Shown here: positions 1 through 6,089 of the stretch, one piece after another
Numbering within the stretch: the first letter of the stretch is position 1
How the letters are laid out: each line of letters begins with the position of its first letter
NCBI GenBank assembly: GCA_903934745.1
Contig: CAIZOZ010000186.1
Coordinates: 1-8,731, forward strand
Direction: 5' to 3'
Origin: an uncultured cyanobacterium
GTDB taxonomy: Bacteria > Cyanobacteriota > Cyanobacteriia > PCC-6307 > Cyanobiaceae
DNA: 8,731 nucleotides
Made by a program: the position numbers and the translations under genes
Notes under the pieces: model-generated
Databases searched by the model: none
Seen by the model: the letters and a program-made list of their open reading frames with translations, nothing else
Told to the model about the DNA's origin: nothing

Positions 1-568
1 CGGCGCTCTCTATCACGACGTCGGCAAGCTGCATGGGCCCCAGTGGTTCATCGAAAACCAGGACGAAAGTGGCGGCAATCCCCATGACCACCTTGACGAT
101 CCCTTCGCCAGTGCCGCCATCCTCCAGGCCCATGTGGACGAGGGCCTGAAGCTGGCGCGTCGTTATCGACTGCCACGACCCCTGGCCGACTTCATCCCCG
201 AGCACCAGGGGAGGCTGAAAATGGGCTACTTCCTGCACCAGGCCCGCGAACGCGATCCCGCCGTGCAGGAAGATCGCTTCCGCTACCGCGGGCCGATCCC
301 CCGCAGCCGCGAAACGGCGATTCTGATGTTGGCGGACGGCTGCGAGGCCGCCCTGCGCTCACTGCCGCCCGGCACCACCGAAGACGAGGCCCGGGCGATG
401 GTGCGACGCCTCGTTGAGGCGCGTCAGCGCGACGGCCAGCTCGCCGGCAGCGGCATCGGCAGGGCCGAACTGGAGCTGGTGATGCGGGCCTTCGTGCGCG
501 TCTGGAAGCGCATGCGCCATCGCCGCATCGCCTACCCGATTCCTGCCCGCAAGGCCTTCAGCGCCTGA
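1..568 (+). CDS. pgpH: HD-domain phosphohydrolase, PgpH/7TM-HD family, C-terminal part
   Basis: This is the last 188 codons (frame from base 2) of a protein whose N-terminus lies outside the window. Full-length PgpH/YqfF-type proteins carry an extracellular domain and seven membrane helices, then a cytosolic HD domain that hydrolyses c-di-AMP to pApA. Only the HD domain is visible. It has YHDVGKL (His5-Asp6 of the fragment), the family hallmark FIENQ followed by NPHD, AHV (His44), PEHQG (His68) and LADGCEA (Asp112). The spacing 44 to 68 and 69 to 112 matches the metal-ligand spacing I remember for Listeria PgpH, except that the second His of the usual EHHG motif is Gln69. The tail (130-188) is basic and typical of the family. 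The gene converges on the SemiSWEET gene with a 42-base gap. The family call is strong; the c-di-AMP substrate is inferred from family. Confidence 0.88.
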   Translation, partial: GALYHDVGKLHGPQWFIENQDESGGNPHDHLDDPFASAAILQAHVDEGLKLARRYRLPRPLADFIPEHQGRLKMGYFLHQARERDPAVQEDRFRYRGPIPRSRETAILMLADGCEAALRSLPPGTTEDEARAMVRRLVEARQRDGQLAGSGIGRAELELVMRAFVRVWKRMRHRRIAYPIPARKAFSA

Positions 569-610
569 TCCCTGCCTGGCCACACAGCCACCTTCGGCGA
601 TCAACCGCGC

Positions 611-910
611 TCAGAAGCCACGCCAGAGCTTGACCCCCTCACTGGCCCGCAGCGAGCGGATCTTGCGTTCCAGCACGATGATTGCTGGCACCAGGGTGAT
701 GATGTTGGCGGCGATCAACGGGCCGTCACGGGTGATCAGGCCATAGATGCCCCAGAGGGTGATGCCCAGGGTGAACAGCACGTACATCGGCAGGGAGATG
801 GCGCTGGCGTCGCCGCTGCGCACCGTCTTGATCGCCTGGGGGAAGAAGCTCAAGGTGGTGAGCGTTGCCGCTCCGTAGCCCAGCAAGGTGACGGGCAGCG
901 GCTGGGCCAT
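611..910 (-). CDS. SemiSWEET sugar transporter (MtN3/saliva family)
   Basis: A 99-residue membrane protein of the size usual for bacterial SemiSWEETs, which dimerise to move mono- or disaccharides down their gradient across the inner membrane. Three helices can be read at about residues 8-27, 40-60 and 63-83. The signature PQ motif is at Pro24-Gln25 (SFFPQAIK), followed by the family pattern RSGDASAISLPMY; Trp53 and Asn69 are candidate pocket residues. The frame stays open far upstream, to base 1666, because of the high GC content. That extension is antisense to the neighbouring ligase and has no family features, so I start at the ATG at 908-910, which gives a normal SemiSWEET N-terminus. No clear Shine-Dalgarno site precedes it. 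The gene is divergent from the ATP-grasp ligase, and the substrate cannot be told from sequence. Confidence 0.9.
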   Translation of the reverse strand: MAQPLPVTLLGYGAATLTTLSFFPQAIKTVRSGDASAISLPMYVLFTLGITLWGIYGLITRDGPLIAANIITLVPAIIVLERKIRSLRASEGVKLWRGF

Positions 911-1024
911 GGAAAGAGCCGGCGAGGACGAGTTCCGTAATCTGGCGCCCGAAGGGGCGTTCCCACAACCACCCCCAGCCAGCGTGACCGTGAGCGGGCA
1001 GCATGGCCAACGAAGGAGTGCACC
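911..1024. promoter_or_regulatory. Divergent intergenic region, SemiSWEET / ATP-grasp ligase
   Basis: These 114 bases separate two divergent start codons, so they should hold both promoters. I see no convincing -35/-10 pair. TAATCT at 938-943 is a possible -10 for the + strand but has no TTGACA-like partner. A GC-rich hairpin, CGCCC at 946-950 and GGGCG at 955-959 with loop GAAG, sits in the presumed leader of the ligase mRNA. Confidence 0.35.
1013..1018 (+). promoter_or_regulatory. Shine-Dalgarno site of the ATP-grasp ligase
   Basis: AAGGAG lies six bases before the ATG at 1025. It fixes the start of the ligase and is the only textbook ribosome binding site I see in the window; the other starts here have weak or no such sites. 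Confidence 0.85.
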
Positions 1025-2524
1025 ATGACCCAGAGCTTTGCCGAGCTGCAGACCCAGCTCCGGCCCGAATGGGGCCGGGAGCACGACGGCAACGGCGTCG
1101 ATTTCGACCTGTTGATGCTGCCCTCGCTCTCGGTCGACCGGGCCCAGCTGGAGCTGGTGACCGGAGCGCATCACTACGAGGAGCGCCAGCTGTTCTCCTT
1201 GATCCGGCTGCGGGATCCGGGGGTGCGCATGGTGTATGTCACCAGCAAGCTGCTGCCCGATCTGGTGGTGGATGCGGTGCTGGAGCTGTTGCCCGGCGTC
1301 CCCACCTCCCATGCCCGCAAGCGGCTGCACCTGTTCGACACCGACGATGCCTCCAGCCGGCCCCTGACCGAAAAGCTGCTGGAACGGCCCGCCCTGCTCG
1401 CCCGCATCAAGGACCTGCTCAGGCCGGGCCGCAGCTTCATCGGCTGCTATGTGGTGACCGAACTGGAAAAGCGCCTCTCGGAGCTGTTGCAAGTGCCGCT
1501 GCTGGGCACCGATCCGGCCCTCGGCTACTGGGGTAGCAAGGCGGGCAGCCGCGAGCTGTTCGCCCGCTGCGGCGTGCCCCATCCCCCTGGCAGTGGCCTG
1601 GTGCACGATCTCGACGGCTTGGCGGAGGTGACGGCGGAGCTGTGGGAAGCCCATCCAGATCTGCAACGCTGCGTGGTCAAGCTCAATGAGGGCTTCAGCG
1701 GTGAGGGCAACGCCCCCCTGGAGCTCGAACCCCTGGCCCTGGCCGAGCGCAGCCCGGCCGAACGGCGCCGGCTATTGCGCCAGGCGCTGGAAGGCCTGGC
1801 GATGCCGCCACCCCAGTGGCGCCAACTACTGGCGCAGCAGGGGGCCCTGGTGGAAGCCTGGCTGCTGGGCGGGGATGAACTCACCTCCCCCAGCGTCCAG
1901 GGCACGATCCACCCCGGCGGTGGCGTTGAAGTGCTGTCCACCCATGAGCAGATCCTGGGCGGGGCCAGCGGCCAGACCTACCTGGGTTGCCGCTTCCCTG
2001 CCGAGGAGCCCTACCGGCTGGAGCTGATGCGCCATGGCCAGGCGGTGGGCGAGGCCCTGGCCGCCGAAGGGGCCCTGGAGCGCTACGCGGTGGATTTCAT
2101 CGCCCGCCGCTTTGGCGATCACTGGGATGTGCAGGCGATCGAGGTGAACCTGCGCCAGGGAGGCACCACCCACCCCTACATGGCCCTACGGGCGATCACC
2201 ACCGGCAATCTCGACCCGCTCACCGGGCGGTTTATGTCCCCCACCGGCCAGCCGGTGCATTACGTCGCCACCGACAACCTCAGCGATCCACGCCTGCGGG
2301 GCCTGCTGCCGCTCGATCTGATGGACATCGTGGCGGAGGCCGGCCTGCACTACGACCCAGCGCGGCTGCGGGGCAGTGTCTTCCATCTGCTGGGCTGCCT
2401 CTCGGAGTTCGGCAAGCTGGGCATGACCTGCCTGGGGGACAGTGCCGCCACGGCCCAGGCCGTCTATGACAACACCAGCAAGGCCCTACTGGCGGGCGGA
2501 GCGGCCCGTTCCGCCGCCCCCTGA
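1025..2524 (+). CDS. ATP-grasp ligase, peptide ligase PGM1-related
   Basis: A 499-residue protein with the layout of PGM1-type ligases: an N-terminal pre-ATP-grasp domain (about 25-165), an ATP-grasp fold (about 166-385) and a PGM1-like C-terminal domain (about 400-490). ATP-grasp landmarks are visible: Lys172 in GSKAGSRELF, Lys219 and a glycine-rich loop in VVKLNEGFSGEGNA, Glu278 in LVEAWL, Asp357 in VDFIA, and the metal-binding set Glu373, Asn375, Arg377 in EVNLRQGGTTHPYM. The C-terminal motif SEFGKLGMTCLGDS (460-473) also fits. Such enzymes activate a carboxylate as an acyl phosphate and couple it to an amine; Streptomyces PGM1 joins a modified amino acid to a peptide in pheganomycin synthesis. 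All catalytic residues appear present, so it should be active. No precursor peptide or biosynthetic partner is obvious here, so the substrates are unknown. The coiled-coil gene 87 bases downstream may be co-transcribed. Confidence 0.88.
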   Translation: MTQSFAELQTQLRPEWGREHDGNGVDFDLLMLPSLSVDRAQLELVTGAHHYEERQLFSLIRLRDPGVRMVYVTSKLLPDLVVDAVLELLPGVPTSHARKRLHLFDTDDASSRPLTEKLLERPALLARIKDLLRPGRSFIGCYVVTELEKRLSELLQVPLLGTDPALGYWGSKAGSRELFARCGVPHPPGSGLVHDLDGLAEVTAELWEAHPDLQRCVVKLNEGFSGEGNAPLELEPLALAERSPAERRRLLRQALEGLAMPPPQWRQLLAQQGALVEAWLLGGDELTSPSVQGTIHPGGGVEVLSTHEQILGGASGQTYLGCRFPAEEPYRLELMRHGQAVGEALAAEGALERYAVDFIARRFGDHWDVQAIEVNLRQGGTTHPYMALRAITTGNLDPLTGRFMSPTGQPVHYVATDNLSDPRLRGLLPLDLMDIVAEAGLHYDPARLRGSVFHLLGCLSEFGKLGMTCLGDSAATAQAVYDNTSKALLAGGAARSAAP

Positions 2525-2611
2525 ACGGCCGCGGCGCTCGGCGGCCTGGTCAGCGGGCCTGCGACCACCGCAGAATCGTTCCAACGTCCCGATCGGTCCT
2601 TCCCCAGCGGC

Positions 2612-3118
2612 ATGGCTTCCTCCTCCCCACGCAACGGCGCTTCGGATCGCCAGCCCACCCCTGACGCCAGGGGCGGCAAGCTACGCCCACCTGACGGCCA
2701 GCCGCAGTGGCTCGCCTGGCTCCAGCTCAGCATCAGCAGCATGCTGGTGGTGCTGTTCCTGGTGATGCTCGCCAAGGTGCGGGAGCAGGCCGTGACCATC
2801 GGCGAGCTGGAGCAGAAGCTGAGGACGATCGAAAATAGCCGCTCCCAGGATCGCACCACGGCCATGGAACAACAGCTCGAGTCGATGATCCAGCGGCTGC
2901 AATCGGTGGAACAAGTAGGGGCCCAGCTGCGGGAAGTGAGCCAGCAACAACAGGCGATCAAGCAGGATCTACAACAGCTGCGCAGCAGCCCAAACCCGAT
3001 TCTGGACAATCCCGGCCGGCTGCCCAGCCAGGCCACCAACCCGGCACGCCCCTCCTCCTTGCCGGCGGCACCCCGGCCGAGCGCCACCGTGCTGCGCCCA
3101 CCAGAGGACAACTTCTGA
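2612..3118 (+). CDS. Bitopic membrane protein with coiled coil, function unknown
   Basis: A 168-residue protein that I do not recognise. Residues 1-32 are polar, basic and rich in Pro. One membrane helix spans about 33-54 (WLAWLQLSISSMLVVLFLVM). A long Gln/Glu/Leu-rich helical stretch (about 56-124) follows with heptad-like leucine and isoleucine spacing and no proline, consistent with a coiled coil. The tail (126-164) is rich in Pro and Ser, probably disordered. This architecture suits a self-associating, membrane-tethered scaffold or spacer, but nothing points to a specific role. The ATG at 2612 has no clear Shine-Dalgarno site; it is chosen because it gives a complete N-terminal segment before the helix. 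It lies on the same strand as the ATP-grasp ligase, 87 bases downstream, and ends 29 bases before the convergent permease gene. Confidence 0.75.
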   Translation: MASSSPRNGASDRQPTPDARGGKLRPPDGQPQWLAWLQLSISSMLVVLFLVMLAKVREQAVTIGELEQKLRTIENSRSQDRTTAMEQQLESMIQRLQSVEQVGAQLREVSQQQQAIKQDLQQLRSSPNPILDNPGRLPSQATNPARPSSLPAAPRPSATVLRPPEDNF

Positions 3119-3147
3119 TCGACCGGAACCCCATCGCCAGGGACTGT

Positions 3148-3996
3148 CTATCCCTTCACAGCATCAGCGGTGGCGCTGGGCAGGATATAGCGCTGCAACA
3201 GCACAAACAGCAGCAGCACCGGCAGAATCGAAATCACCGACCCAGCCGCCACCAGCCGCCAGTCCAGGGAGAAACTGCTGGAGAGTTGCTGGAGTCCGAG
3301 GGGCAGGGTGTAAAGAGAAGGATCGTCGAGAATGATCAGCGGCCAGAGGAAATCACTCCAGGTGCCGATGAACACAAACATCGCCAGGGTGATCAGATCA
3401 GCCCGGGCGGCTGGAATCATCACGTTCCACCAGGTGCCCACCGGAGTGCAGCCATCGATCCGGGCCGCCTCCTCCAGTTCCAGCGGCACGCCGAGGAAGC
3501 TCTGGCGTAGCAGGAAAATGCCAAACGCCGTGGCCGCCTGCGGCAAAATCAGGGCCCAGAGGGTGTTACGCAGTCCCAGCTGCACCATCAACAGATAGAG
3601 CGGGATCATCACCACCTGAAAAGGAATCAGGATCGTGGCCACCACCAGAGCCAGCACCAGGCCGCGACCGCGGAAACTGAGGCGGGCTAACGGGTAGGCC
3701 GCCAGGGAACAGAACAGCAGATTGGCCAGCACCGCCAGGCCGCTGACGATCGTGCTGTTGAGCAGATAGGTGGCCATCGGATTGGCCGCGAACAGCTGGC
3801 GGTAAGCCGCCAGACTCGGCTGGGCGGGCAGCAGCGCCGGTGGACTGGTGAAGATGTTCTCGCCAGGGCCCTTGAGCGAAGTGCTCACCAGCCACAGCAA
3901 CGGCAACAGCATCAACAGCGCCGTCAACAGCAAGGCCGCCAACTGAAGGGCAGTGGCCGCTAAAGAGCGCTGGGGACCGCTGGCGGGGAGGGACAT
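3148..3996 (-). CDS. Carbohydrate ABC transporter permease, MalG/UgpE/GgtD-like
   Basis: A 282-residue inner-membrane permease of the CUT1 sugar-uptake family, at the family's normal length. Six helices can be placed at about 13-36, 79-104, 111-137, 143-165, 199-221 and 248-272. The cytoplasmic EAA loop that docks on the ATPase is intact: EEAARIDGCTPVGTWWNVMIP, with Glu176, Ala177, Gly182 and Pro195. The sequence GTWSDFLWPLIIL (211-223) is also typical of MalG-like subunits. Such a protein works with a MalF-type permease, two ATPase subunits and a lipoprotein or periplasmic binding protein. None of these lies in the window and both neighbours are on the opposite strand, so it must use components encoded elsewhere. 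Glucosylglycerol/trehalose/sucrose uptake (GgtD-like) is a reasonable guess for a cyanobacterium but is not shown by the sequence. The start is the ATG at 3994-3996. Confidence 0.88.
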   Translation of the reverse strand: MSLPASGPQRSLAATALQLAALLLTALLMLLPLLWLVSTSLKGPGENIFTSPPALLPAQPSLAAYRQLFAANPMATYLLNSTIVSGLAVLANLLFCSLAAYPLARLSFRGRGLVLALVVATILIPFQVVMIPLYLLMVQLGLRNTLWALILPQAATAFGIFLLRQSFLGVPLELEEAARIDGCTPVGTWWNVMIPAARADLITLAMFVFIGTWSDFLWPLIILDDPSLYTLPLGLQQLSSSFSLDWRLVAAGSVISILPVLLLFVLLQRYILPSATADAVKG

Positions 3997-4148
3997 GGGG
4001 CGGCGGATATAGGTCCCTGAGGCGTACCGAAGGCTAGCTGTGCAGAGCCACCTGGCATTCTGAGCCGATCCACCCCAGCCTCACTTCCCAGGCTGCCCCA
4101 AACCAGCGCGACGTGAGAGGGTGGGATCAGAATTCGCCGAACAGACCC
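3997..4148. promoter_or_regulatory. Divergent intergenic region, permease / nitroreductase
   Basis: This 152-base region should carry both promoters. I see no convincing -35/-10 pair. One dyad stands out: CAGCCT at 4076-4081 and AGGCTG at 4090-4095 with an 8-base spacer, which could be an operator or a small hairpin. The GTG at 4113 could extend the nitroreductase by 12 residues. Confidence 0.3.
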
Positions 4149-4796
4149 ATGGCCATTGCGCCGGAAACCCTGCTGGAGGCTCTGCAGTGGCGCTATGCGA
4201 CCAAGATGTTCGACCCCGAACGGATCATTCCTGACCCGATCTGGTCGGCCCTGGAGCAAACGCTGGTGCTGACGCCGTCCTCCTACGGACTGCAACCCTG
4301 GAAGTTCCTGGTGATCCAGAATCCAGAGCTGCGTCAGCAGCTCCGTCCCCACTCCTGGAATCAATCGCAGATCACCGATTGCTCCCATCTGGTGGTGCTG
4401 CTGAGCCAACGCAGCATTGAGGCCGTCGACGCCGATCGCCTGATTCAGGCCATCGCCGAGGCCAGGGCTGTGGAACCCAGCAGCCTCGATAGCTACCGCA
4501 ACATGATTCAGATCGATCTGATCGATGGACCGCGCCGTCAGATCATTGAACGCTGGAGCTCCAACCAGGTTTATATCGCCCTTGGCAACCTGATCACGGC
4601 CGCGGCATTGTTGTCGATTGACACTTGCGCCATTGAAGGATTCTCACCACCAGATTACGACAAGATCCTGCAACTGGAAGACACCAACTACCGCAGCAGC
4701 GTCGTCTGCGCCTGCGGCTATCGCAGCGCCGCAGACAAATATGCCTCACTGGCCAAAGTGCGCTACTCGGCCACAGACCTGATCGAGCATCGCTGA
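4149..4796 (+). CDS. NfsB-like NAD(P)H-dependent FMN nitroreductase
   Basis: A 215-residue flavin oxidoreductase of the nitroreductase fold, close to the length of E. coli NfsB (217). Cytosolic homodimers of this family use NAD(P)H and FMN to reduce nitro compounds, quinones or related electron acceptors. FMN-binding positions can be matched to NfsB: Arg15 and Lys19 in WRYATK, the loop PSSYGLQPWKF (43-53), Asn71, IEG with Glu163-Gly164, and Lys203 and Arg205 in the C-terminal GYRSAADKYASLAKVR. All look intact, so it should bind flavin. I start at the ATG at 4149, where family similarity begins. A GTG at 4113 would add 12 residues unlike the family. Neither start has a Shine-Dalgarno site. The 3' end overlaps a small minus-strand ORF by 34 bases. 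The physiological substrate is unknown. Confidence 0.9.
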   Translation: MAIAPETLLEALQWRYATKMFDPERIIPDPIWSALEQTLVLTPSSYGLQPWKFLVIQNPELRQQLRPHSWNQSQITDCSHLVVLLSQRSIEAVDADRLIQAIAEARAVEPSSLDSYRNMIQIDLIDGPRRQIIERWSSNQVYIALGNLITAAALLSIDTCAIEGFSPPDYDKILQLEDTNYRSSVVCACGYRSAADKYASLAKVRYSATDLIEHR

Positions 4797-5098
4797 ATCA
4801 TCGCGAATGGCGAAGGCCTGTGACCAGTCGCTGTCAGCGAAAGCGAAAGCAGGGCCATAGCCAACATTAAACAACCAAAGATGGTTGGCTCCGAGCCTGG
4901 CCTTGGGCTCCAGGTCACCAGTCGTTGAAAGATCGAACTGATCGCAGCGGCCAAGGTCTCTGATCGTCCGATGAAGATCCAGTCATCCGCCCAGGGAGTA
5001 GCCGCGTAGTAGCCGGCAAATAAAATCATCGACAAAACCGCTCCTGTCAGCAGCCAGAGCGTGAGAGGCCATCTGGCAGCCATGCGATGCGTGGACAT
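4763..5098 (-). CDS. Short two-helix membrane ORF, probable remnant of a larger polytopic protein
   Basis: A 111-residue reading frame from the ATG at 5096-5098; a GTG at 5126-5128 would add ten residues. Two hydrophobic segments are clear, about 11-31 and 71-91. Between them lie ATPWADDW (33-40) and VTWSPRP (61-67). A first helix followed by a DDW-type acidic motif and then a WSxRP-like motif resembles the N-terminal part of large membrane glycosyltransferase-like proteins (several hundred residues, DUF6056/PMT style), recalled from general pattern only. After the second helix the sequence turns polar and ends inside the antisense of the nitroreductase 3' end, 34 bases into it. I therefore read it as a truncated leftover of such a gene. 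It could also be a genuine small membrane protein, or chance coding. No Shine-Dalgarno site is seen. Confidence 0.42.
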   Translation of the reverse strand: MSTHRMAARWPLTLWLLTGAVLSMILFAGYYAATPWADDWIFIGRSETLAAAISSIFQRLVTWSPRPGSEPTIFGCLMLAMALLSLSLTATGHRPSPFAMIQRCSIRSVAE

Positions 5099-5337
5099 TG
5101 GTGTCTGCTTGTTTGGCTTGGGATTCACGAATGGGCCTGGTTCCTTGAGCTGCTCATAGGGTCAAGGGGAGTCTGGCCTGACAAGACAAGCCAAGCCAAC
5201 AGCTGTCGGTGCTGCACTCAGTCCCTAAGCCGGGGGACGCGCTCAAGGCGACGCCCGCCGCACAGGGCCGGACTGTCGACAGGGCCAGATAGTCCACAGG
5301 CCCAGGCAGTGCAGACTGGAGTCCGAAGACTTGAGTC
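5099..5337. other. Non-coding stretch upstream of the Cys-rich secreted protein
   Basis: These 239 bases lie between divergent ORFs and hold no supported gene. I find no convincing promoter. Short repeated or inverted elements are present, such as ACAGGGCC occurring twice and a GGACT/AGTCC dyad around 5270-5295, but none is long enough to call a site. Confidence 0.4.
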
Positions 5338-5649
5338 ATGCGTTCCCGTTATTCCGCAATCGGCCTCGCCCTGGGGGCGTTCGTGGTGAGCCTCGGCCTC
5401 ACTGCCGTACCGCCTCGCGCCCGGGCCCAGGCCTGCGAGTGCGGCTGCGCCCAACCCACGGTGGGCTACCTGGGCCCCGATGGTGCCTGCCGTTGCCCCT
5501 GCCAGGTGCTGCCCAGTCCTGGCCTGACCCCGGAAACGCTCAGCGGTCCCCCCAAGCCACCCAAAGCCGGCGGCGGTGACGACGTGCACTGGCAGTTCGA
5601 CTCCTTCGATGACGAAGATGACGACTGGCCGTTCATGGGCCTCTGGTGA
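5338..5649 (+). CDS. Secreted small Cys-rich protein with acidic tail, function unknown
   Basis: A 103-residue protein I do not recognise. It starts with a classic Sec signal peptide: basic MRSRYS, a hydrophobic core at 7-24 and a likely signal peptidase I site after ARA (28-30), so the mature protein would begin at Gln31 in the periplasm or outside. The mature N-terminus has two matching CxCxC clusters: Cys33, 35, 37 and Cys51, 53, 55, separated by 13 residues that include GYLGPDG. A Pro-rich linker (59-76) and GGG lead to an acidic, aromatic tail with Asp/Glu at 91-96 (DDEDDD) and Trp at 85, 97 and 103. Six closely paired cysteines suggest metal binding or disulfides; the tail could bind cations. 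These are inferences. The signal peptide and biased composition make coding likely. The start has only a weak upstream GGAG-like match. Confidence 0.72.
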   Translation: MRSRYSAIGLALGAFVVSLGLTAVPPRARAQACECGCAQPTVGYLGPDGACRCPCQVLPSPGLTPETLSGPPKPPKAGGGDDVHWQFDSFDDEDDDWPFMGLW

Positions 5650-5658
5650 ACCCAGGGT

Positions 5659-5701
5659 CCGCTCAGCGCTGAAGCGGGGCTGGGCGCGTGCCGAGCCCAG
5701 C
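5659..5701 (+). terminator. Two adjacent GC-rich hairpins after the Cys-rich gene
   Basis: The first arm pair is CCGCT (5659-5663) with AGCGG (5673-5677). The second is GCTGGGC (5679-5685) with GCCCAGC (5695-5701) and a 9-base loop. They begin 10 bases after the stop codon. No T-run follows, so this is at best an atypical terminator or an mRNA-stabilising structure. Confidence 0.28.
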
Positions 5702-5781
5702 GGTCTGCCTCGCTTTCCGACCCAGACCGGGCCGCCGACCTCGCGGCTGTTGCCCGCCGCCACTGCCGATAAACTGACGCC

Positions 5782-5961
5782 ATGAGCAGCGACGCCCCAC
5801 GACGCCAGGCCCTGATTGAGTCCCTGCGACTGCGCTTCGCCGAGGCGGTGCGCAACGGCGATGCCGAAGCCAAGCAGGCCCTGTTCAAAGAGGCCGTCTA
5901 CCTGAATATCCAGCCGGAATTGCTGGAGATTCCTGGCGAAATCGAGCTGAATGCCGGCTGA
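5782..5961 (+). CDS. 59-residue hypothetical protein
   Basis: A short ORF from the ATG at 5782 to the TGA at 5959-5961. The protein begins MSSDAPRRQALIESLRLRFA and ends ELLEIPGEIELNAG. It is soluble, has no signal peptide and reads as two amphipathic helices (about 7-27 and 28-40) followed by a short acidic C-terminal segment. The codon pattern, balanced residue composition and alternating charges look like real coding rather than chance. It resembles the small conserved hypothetical proteins often seen in picocyanobacteria, but I cannot name a family. It lies 132 bases after the Cys-rich gene, with hairpins between, so it may be a separate unit. No Shine-Dalgarno site is seen. The function is unknown. 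Confidence 0.62.
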   Translation: MSSDAPRRQALIESLRLRFAEAVRNGDAEAKQALFKEAVYLNIQPELLEIPGEIELNAG

Positions 5962-6028
5962 ACTGCCCGGCCCACCAAACGCACCACCGCCCCTCTGGTC
6001 AACGCAGCAGCGTCGGCTCTGGCAAGCG

Positions 6029-6050
6029 GGGCACCAATCGGAAGGTGCCC
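6029..6050. terminator. Possible bidirectional hairpin between convergent units
   Basis: GGGCACC (6029-6035) and GGTGCCC (6044-6050) form a perfect 7-base-pair stem with the loop AATCGGAA. It sits between the 59-residue gene (+) and the end of the minus-strand operon, where a shared terminator would be expected. There is no T-run on either side. The rest of 5962-6089 shows nothing else. Confidence 0.3.
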
Positions 6051-6089
6051 AGCTACCTCCCACGGCAGATCCAGTTCAGCTCCCCAGGG

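Noticed and set aside
911..1666. Minus-strand open frame extending the SemiSWEET upstream to 351 residues
   Set aside because: It is antisense to the ATP-grasp ligase, rich in Gln, His, Ala and Gly as expected of GC-rich antisense frames, and SemiSWEETs are about 90-100 residues.
4113..4148. GTG start extending the nitroreductase by 12 residues
   Set aside because: The extra residues do not resemble the family N-terminus and no ribosome binding site favours it; the ATG at 4149 fits the alignment with NfsB.
5659..5701. Strong intrinsic terminator
   Set aside because: The stems are good but no T-run follows, so it is kept only at low confidence.
5218..6063. 281-residue minus-strand ORF across the two small + genes
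   Set aside because: It has no domain-like pattern or hydrophobic periodicity and low-complexity composition; the + strand ORFs there have a signal peptide and a coherent small protein.
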